Source: Lonicera japonica | Taxonomy: Eukaryota; Streptophyta; Magnoliopsida; Dipsacales; Caprifoliaceae | Assembly (NCBI GenBank): GCA_021464415.1 | Contig: CM038470.1 | Coordinates: 30,561,774 to 30,625,773, forward strand | DNA length: 64,000 nucleotides | Direction: 5' to 3' | Shown: positions 59,675 through 64,000 of the stretch, piece after piece | How positions within the stretch are numbered: the stretch's first letter is position 1 | Layout of the letters: the number at the start of each line of letters is the position of its first letter | The notes under the pieces: generated by a model | The model's database searches: none | Seen by the model: only the letters and a program-made list of their open reading frames with translations | Told to the model about the DNA's origin: nothing | Program-made: the position numbers and the translations under genes

Positions 59675-60896
59675 TAACAATTAAATGATGTAATTAAATT
59701 GAGACGTACAGAAATATAATTGTAAAAATTTATTTGAGATGGATGAACAAAAACTTCAAATTAAAGTATGACTAAATGAATCTTTTTTAGTATTCCATAT
59801 AAATATGCAATGACACTTACACCTTGTGATAACTTTGGTTATTAATCTATCTTTGGCAAAAAATTAATTAATTAAAAAATATCGAGTAACCCAATGTTAA
59901 TGTATCTTCTATTTTAAGCTCTTTTTATTTAATCAAAACAATGAGGACAAATTTAAAAACATCTAAAAAAAATTAATGGCCGAAAATAGAAATAAATATC
60001 AAACTTTTTTGAAAATTTGACAATTTTTAAATGAGTTGGGGTAAAGCAAAAGGTGGCAATAGTACAAAGAGGCTTAGTATCGGGTAAATAGTTTAAAGTG
60101 ATAACCCATTAACTCGACAAACCACATAAAAATTTAATATATTTTTTCCAATACATAGATATACATGCACCTAAATTATATTGGGGGCATCAATGTGGGA
60201 AAAAAATTTCAAATATGAAATTAAGTAGATATGCCAAAAATTGACTACCATACGAGGATCAACACTACAACCAACCGAAAAATAAAATAAAATAGATGGA
60301 TGGACAAGTGATATTTTATGAAAGAATTTTTCAACAATCAGTAAAGCGTGGCCTATTAGTCGCGACATTCTAAGAGCTCTGCAAGTTCAATCCTGCCAGT
60401 TGCACAAATCTTTAATGGCCTACAATGTGCTTTACTGATTAAAAAAGATGAATGGACAAGTGATATTTTATCAAAGAATGTTTCAACCATCAAATGTGGC
60501 TTAGTTGTCGTGATATTGAGATTATTGTTGGGTTCGACTGGAACTTGAATTCCGTCAATTGCAAAAAAAAAAATCATCAGCATGCTATATTATGAACAAA
60601 AATTATCGAAGTGTTCGAAAGGTTGCTCAAACACTTTATAACAGGAGCCAAAAAAAAATTCAAAGAATGTTTCGTCCCTCGTTGACATTATAGCTGACGA
60701 GAAAAAATATTATCTGCTCCTGTACCATTGTGGAATCTACGTGGTGCTCAAAACCAACCAATCACCAAGTTACATTTCATTACATCACATTACAACGGGG
60801 CCCCACCGGTGAACTTCCACACTTGAAAAGAAAATAATGGAAAAGATGAAAGAGCACCGTGCCTAACGCATTAATAAAAGGGGACCCCTCCCTAAC

Positions 60897-61653
60897 TAGG
60901 GGTGTTTTCGGTTATGATCGAGATAGAAATTAAGGTATTTTAAACTCAAATCGAATGTAAAAATTTAATTTTGGTTCAATTTGATTTCGGTTTTTAAACC
61001 TTCAAAGCTCAAACTGGAACCAAACTTTTTGGTTCGGTTTTGGTTCCGTTTTATTCGGTTTTGACATGGTTTTTTCTTTTTCTCTTTTTAAATCAATTTA
61101 ACATAACAATGTAATTCTAATTCTAATGTAAAAGTGGTTTATATTCAAATAAAAGTTATGAATTTTTAGAAACAATTAACAAACATATAGATACCATATT
61201 ATTTTTTTAAGTTACTATTTTATTTGTAAATTTATAAGAATAAAACACATTAAATAAAATGATAAATTATTCTACCATTATGTATGTGATAAAAAAATCT
61301 TAGCATTGAGTAGTTAATTTAATAATAAAGGTACGCATTAATAACTTTTTTTTTTAAGATTATCACAATATGCAATTAGCCAATTAATAACTAAGGAACA
61401 TATTCTTATAAAATGCTCACTTTTTTGTATTATACTATAATTAACGTGTGCCCTCATAATATATATTAACATTTTTTTCCCTTATACATAATTCGGTTCG
61501 GTTTGGTTTAGTTCGGTTTTGGATTAGCTTGCCCCAAACTCGAACCAAACTTTTCGGTTTCGGTTTCGATTTTTTTTGGTTTAGGATTTTACGGATCGGT
61601 CCGGATTGGTTATGTCCGTTCGATCGGTTTTCGGATTGGTCTTAACACCCCTA
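60897..61653. mobile_element. Non-autonomous hAT-like element, 757 bp (C copy)
   Basis: Ends TAGGGGTGTTTTCGG and ..CTTAACACCCCTA. Subterminal GGTTCGGTTTGG repeats. The flanks share AACT but no clean 8-bp duplication, so superfamily is tentative. Confidence 0.62.
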
Positions 61654-62105
61654 ACTGCAGCGCGACTGCGGATCCAGGATTTGGAATACGGGAAGGCCAA
61701 AACACATTATAAAAGATATGACAAAAAGTTTTACAAAAATATATTTTAATTAAAAAGTTTTTTATATATATTTTTGTAATACAAAAAGCATGCGTTTCGC
61801 ATTAATTTACAGTAAGTACAAAACTAATTAAATAATCTTAATTTAACTACTAAACTTAGAAATCATTAGTCTTGCATTTATAAAGAGGAACCACAATCAC
61901 TTAAATTTATTATATATTTATAATATAAATAATAATGAGTATAACTATTGACACTCCATAAAAAAAATCAATACTCTAAAATAATTTTTAGAGATAAAAA
62001 AATTTATAACAAAATAAAAAACGTATAATTTTATTTAAAGAGTGTCAACAACTATATTTATATAAAAAAGTACTAATACTGATAAAGATTTAAAAAATCT
62101 TAGGG

Positions 62106-62176
62106 GACCCAGCAGCCGGAACACGCCCCCCCACCCTCCCCCCCCCCCCCCCCCCCCCCCGGCCCCCGGGGGGGTC
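62106..62176. repeat. Poly(C)/poly(G) tract in the AmyC promoter region
   Basis: A nearly uninterrupted run of C followed by a short run of G, out of keeping with the AT-rich surroundings. It may be a real homopolymer, a collapsed or expanded assembly of one, or an assembly fault. Confidence 0.9.
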
Positions 62177-62210
62177 TGCCACTGTCCCAACGTCTGATAC
62201 TTCAAACGTC

Positions 62211-62219
62211 TATATATAG
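62211..62219 (+). promoter_or_regulatory. Putative TATA box of AmyC
   Basis: TATATATAG lies about 80 bases before the ATG, followed by CATCTAGTCC as in AmyA. Confidence 0.55.
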
Positions 62220-62292
62220 CATCTAGTCCCGGCCTCTTGGCTTTCCAAACAGAATTAACCACACACACACACACATATATCAGAATTGGAAG

Positions 62293-62385
62293 ATGAATAA
62301 TCTCCCGATCACTTCTCTCATCCACACATGTCTTGCTTTCTCTCTCCTGATTCATGCTTTTGCCGCTCCTACTTTGTTATTTCAG
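62293..62385 (+). CDS. Alpha-amylase AmyC, exon 1 (rest not in window)
   Basis: 31 codons, MNNLPITSLIHTCLAFSLLI then [11 protein letters not shown], ending at a good donor (CAG|GTACC). It is nearly identical to AmyA exon 1 and encodes the signal peptide. The promoter leader (CTTGGCTTTCCAAACAGA) is conserved. Intron 1, 286 bp in AmyA, has here been lengthened past 1.6 kb by an insertion at about 62480-63211, and exon 2 is not reached before 64000. Whether a complete gene lies beyond the window cannot be told. Confidence 0.85.
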
Positions 62386-62479
62386 GTACCACCACAACCA
62401 CATTCACCTATTATTATATATATACACACTCAGCTCACATATGTATATATATATATCTTATGTTGGCATTCACGTGCCT

Positions 62480-63211
62480 TAGGAATGGCAACGGGGTGGG
62501 GCAGATATTGTCCGTCTCTGTCCCCGCCAGATAACGAATATTCGCGGGAACCTGAATTATTATTATTTTTTTTAACAGAAATAAAAGATAGTTTAACTAG
62601 TCAAAAATGTTAAAAAAGTTTTATTGTTCCTTCAAACGGTTGCTTTTCGAACTCTCATTAAATTTAGAGTATACGAGATGGAGATGGAAAGAACATATAT
62701 GAGCATAAATTTTGCTTAAAAAGTTGAAAAAATGGGAAGGAAACAGTGTACTGTGAAAGCATATATGAGTATAAATGAAAAAAAAAATCAATGCAATGGT
62801 AAAACGCTTGCCAGAATCAGGAGGTGGTCGCTGGAGAGAGGTTAGGCTGTGCAGATAGAACATGTGAAATCAATTAGTAAACTTGATTTTACCTTTTAAG
62901 ATTTTTTTAATATTATATAATATAAATATATTAACAATATATATATATATATATATATTTGCGGCCAGATGGCATACAATACATTAAGATTTCAAAATTC
63001 AAAATTTGAAAGTGGCTTTCATTTAAACTAGCGGGTGTAGTGTTATATATACGGGGGTGGGTGTGCTAATCCCCTATTCTGACTCGAATTTGACCACTTC
63101 TGAAAATCTCCAACTTGAACCTGTACTCTTCTCTGATTATTTTCCTCCCTAATCGACCCCATCGAGTTAGATACCCTCGGATACCTAAACCCACGAGTTT
63201 TTTGGCCATCC
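62480..63211. mobile_element. hAT-like insertion in AmyC intron 1
   Basis: The left edge TTAGGAATGGCAACGGGG and the right edge read inward (TGGGATGGCCAAAAAACTCG) resemble the TAGGGGTGGCAA ends of hAT-type elements. AmyA has CGTGCCTT...TATATTTGGAAAAG contiguous within 35 bases (14385-14435). No target duplication is visible and about 30 bp of host intron is missing. Confidence 0.55.
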
Positions 63212-64000
63212 CAGTATATTTGGAAAAGAATAAACTCAGAGAAGCACTTATATGGTGCATGTATGTATATTATGTTTTCTAGGGAAGAAAATGGATTAGG
63301 TTTCACAAAAAAGGAACTCCGTCCATCTAAAAATATAGACGTTCTCACTCGAGTCAGTTCTTACTTGTACAATTGGAATTGAAATCGCGTTGACCCTTTT
63401 ATAATGTCATGGTGTTATGAGTGTATATATTCAAAAGAAACAAATATTATATTCGGGGTAGGTTGAACCTGGTACAAAAAAATTATGCCTTATTCAGCTT
63501 TGTTCGGATTGAAACTCACCCGATCAAGATATTTTAGTATTTTTAATTTTATCAACGTGTCTTTTAATAAATATTGTGTAATATTTTTGGTGACTAATGA
63601 GTTATAAATACGTCAGGTATGTCATTATAGATGTAATTCTTTTATACATAATTTAATAATCATAATGAATGTTGTTTTGTAGATCTTGATGAATATATTT
63701 CAAACATATAAATTTTATTAAAGTTGGTTTTTGTGAATTTAAAGTTATGACGTTTGAAAGTTTTTAAAAATTTGATGAAAGAGAAGTGTTGTAGAAAAGT
63801 AGAGAAATGTAAGAGTTATGTTTACGTATATGTTTAATGTGTGAGTAAATGTTGAGTTGATTAGACATCTTATTATGAGTATAAAAATGATATAATGGTT
63901 TAAAAGTATTAACACCATTAAGAATTAATATGCGATTTTATATTGATTAATTATTTTATTGTAAAAAATCCTTGTTTTATAATATATATATACATGAGTT
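63212..64000. other. AmyC intron 1 continuation, then unrecognised AT-rich sequence
   Basis: 63212-63260 matches AmyA intron 1 (TATATTTGGAAAAGAATAAA). The remainder shows no amylase exon and no other recognised feature. Confidence 0.5.

Larger units (their letters stand above)
59675..62292. repeat. Amylase upstream duplication, C copy
   Basis: Collinear with 38655-42626, without the Pack-MULE (empty site at about 59968-59977). It contains a full hAT-like element (60897-61653), then 61654-62105 with a repeat edge (GCGGATCCAGGATTTGG) shared in reverse with 42880-42905, a poly(C) tract and the AmyC promoter. Confidence 0.85.

Noticed and set aside
62035..62355. 106-codon minus-strand frame with a Gly run
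   Set aside because: Produced by the poly(C) tract and the antisense of AmyC exon 1.

Overview
The window is flowering-plant nuclear DNA, probably from a eudicot. It is AT-rich, its genes are split by spliceosomal introns, it holds a secreted plant-type alpha-amylase, and most of it is retrotransposons and DNA transposons. I do not name a species.

Layout. 1-3022: minus-strand Ty1/copia element (decayed gag-pol, PBS, 5' LTR). 3023-12290: non-coding block X1, split by a CACTA transposon (5255-10572) that carries host-gene exons and by a Helitron (11363-12159). 12510-16630: a dead alpha-amylase promoter plus exon 1, then AmyA, an intact four-exon alpha-amylase (14187-16107). 16870-26200: minus-strand WEB1-like coiled-coil pseudogene, broken by a solo LTR and a full Ty3/gypsy chromovirus. 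28030-32700: block X2, a second copy of X1 with three different transposons. 34890-38395: remnants of a Tat/Ogre-like element and of another LTR. 38650-48350: a second amylase/WEB1 copy. It has a Pack-MULE-like element with a beta-galactosidase first exon and a palindromic satellite, AmyB (5'-truncated), and a WEB1-like pseudogene with its own solo LTR. 48349-57446: minus-strand Tat/Ogre-like sequence with two minisatellites and a tandemly triplicated gag/integrase fusion. 57447-59561: a truncated chromovirus inserted into that gag. 59675-64000: a third amylase upstream region and exon 1 (AmyC), running off the window.

Reading as a whole. An ancestral X - amylase(+) - WEB1-like(-) segment appears to have been duplicated, with at least part of a third copy. 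Each copy was then hit by different elements, so one copy supplies the empty site for insertions in the other. On this basis the ends and target duplications of several elements (CACTA, Helitron, Pack-MULE, two solo LTRs, gypsy, hAT-like and Tourist-like elements) can be set to the base. The only gene that looks functional is AmyA. I found no tRNA or rRNA genes. The most unusual structures are the palindromic higher-order repeat inside the captured beta-galactosidase intron, the multi-gene CACTA, and the triplicated gag/integrase fusion.
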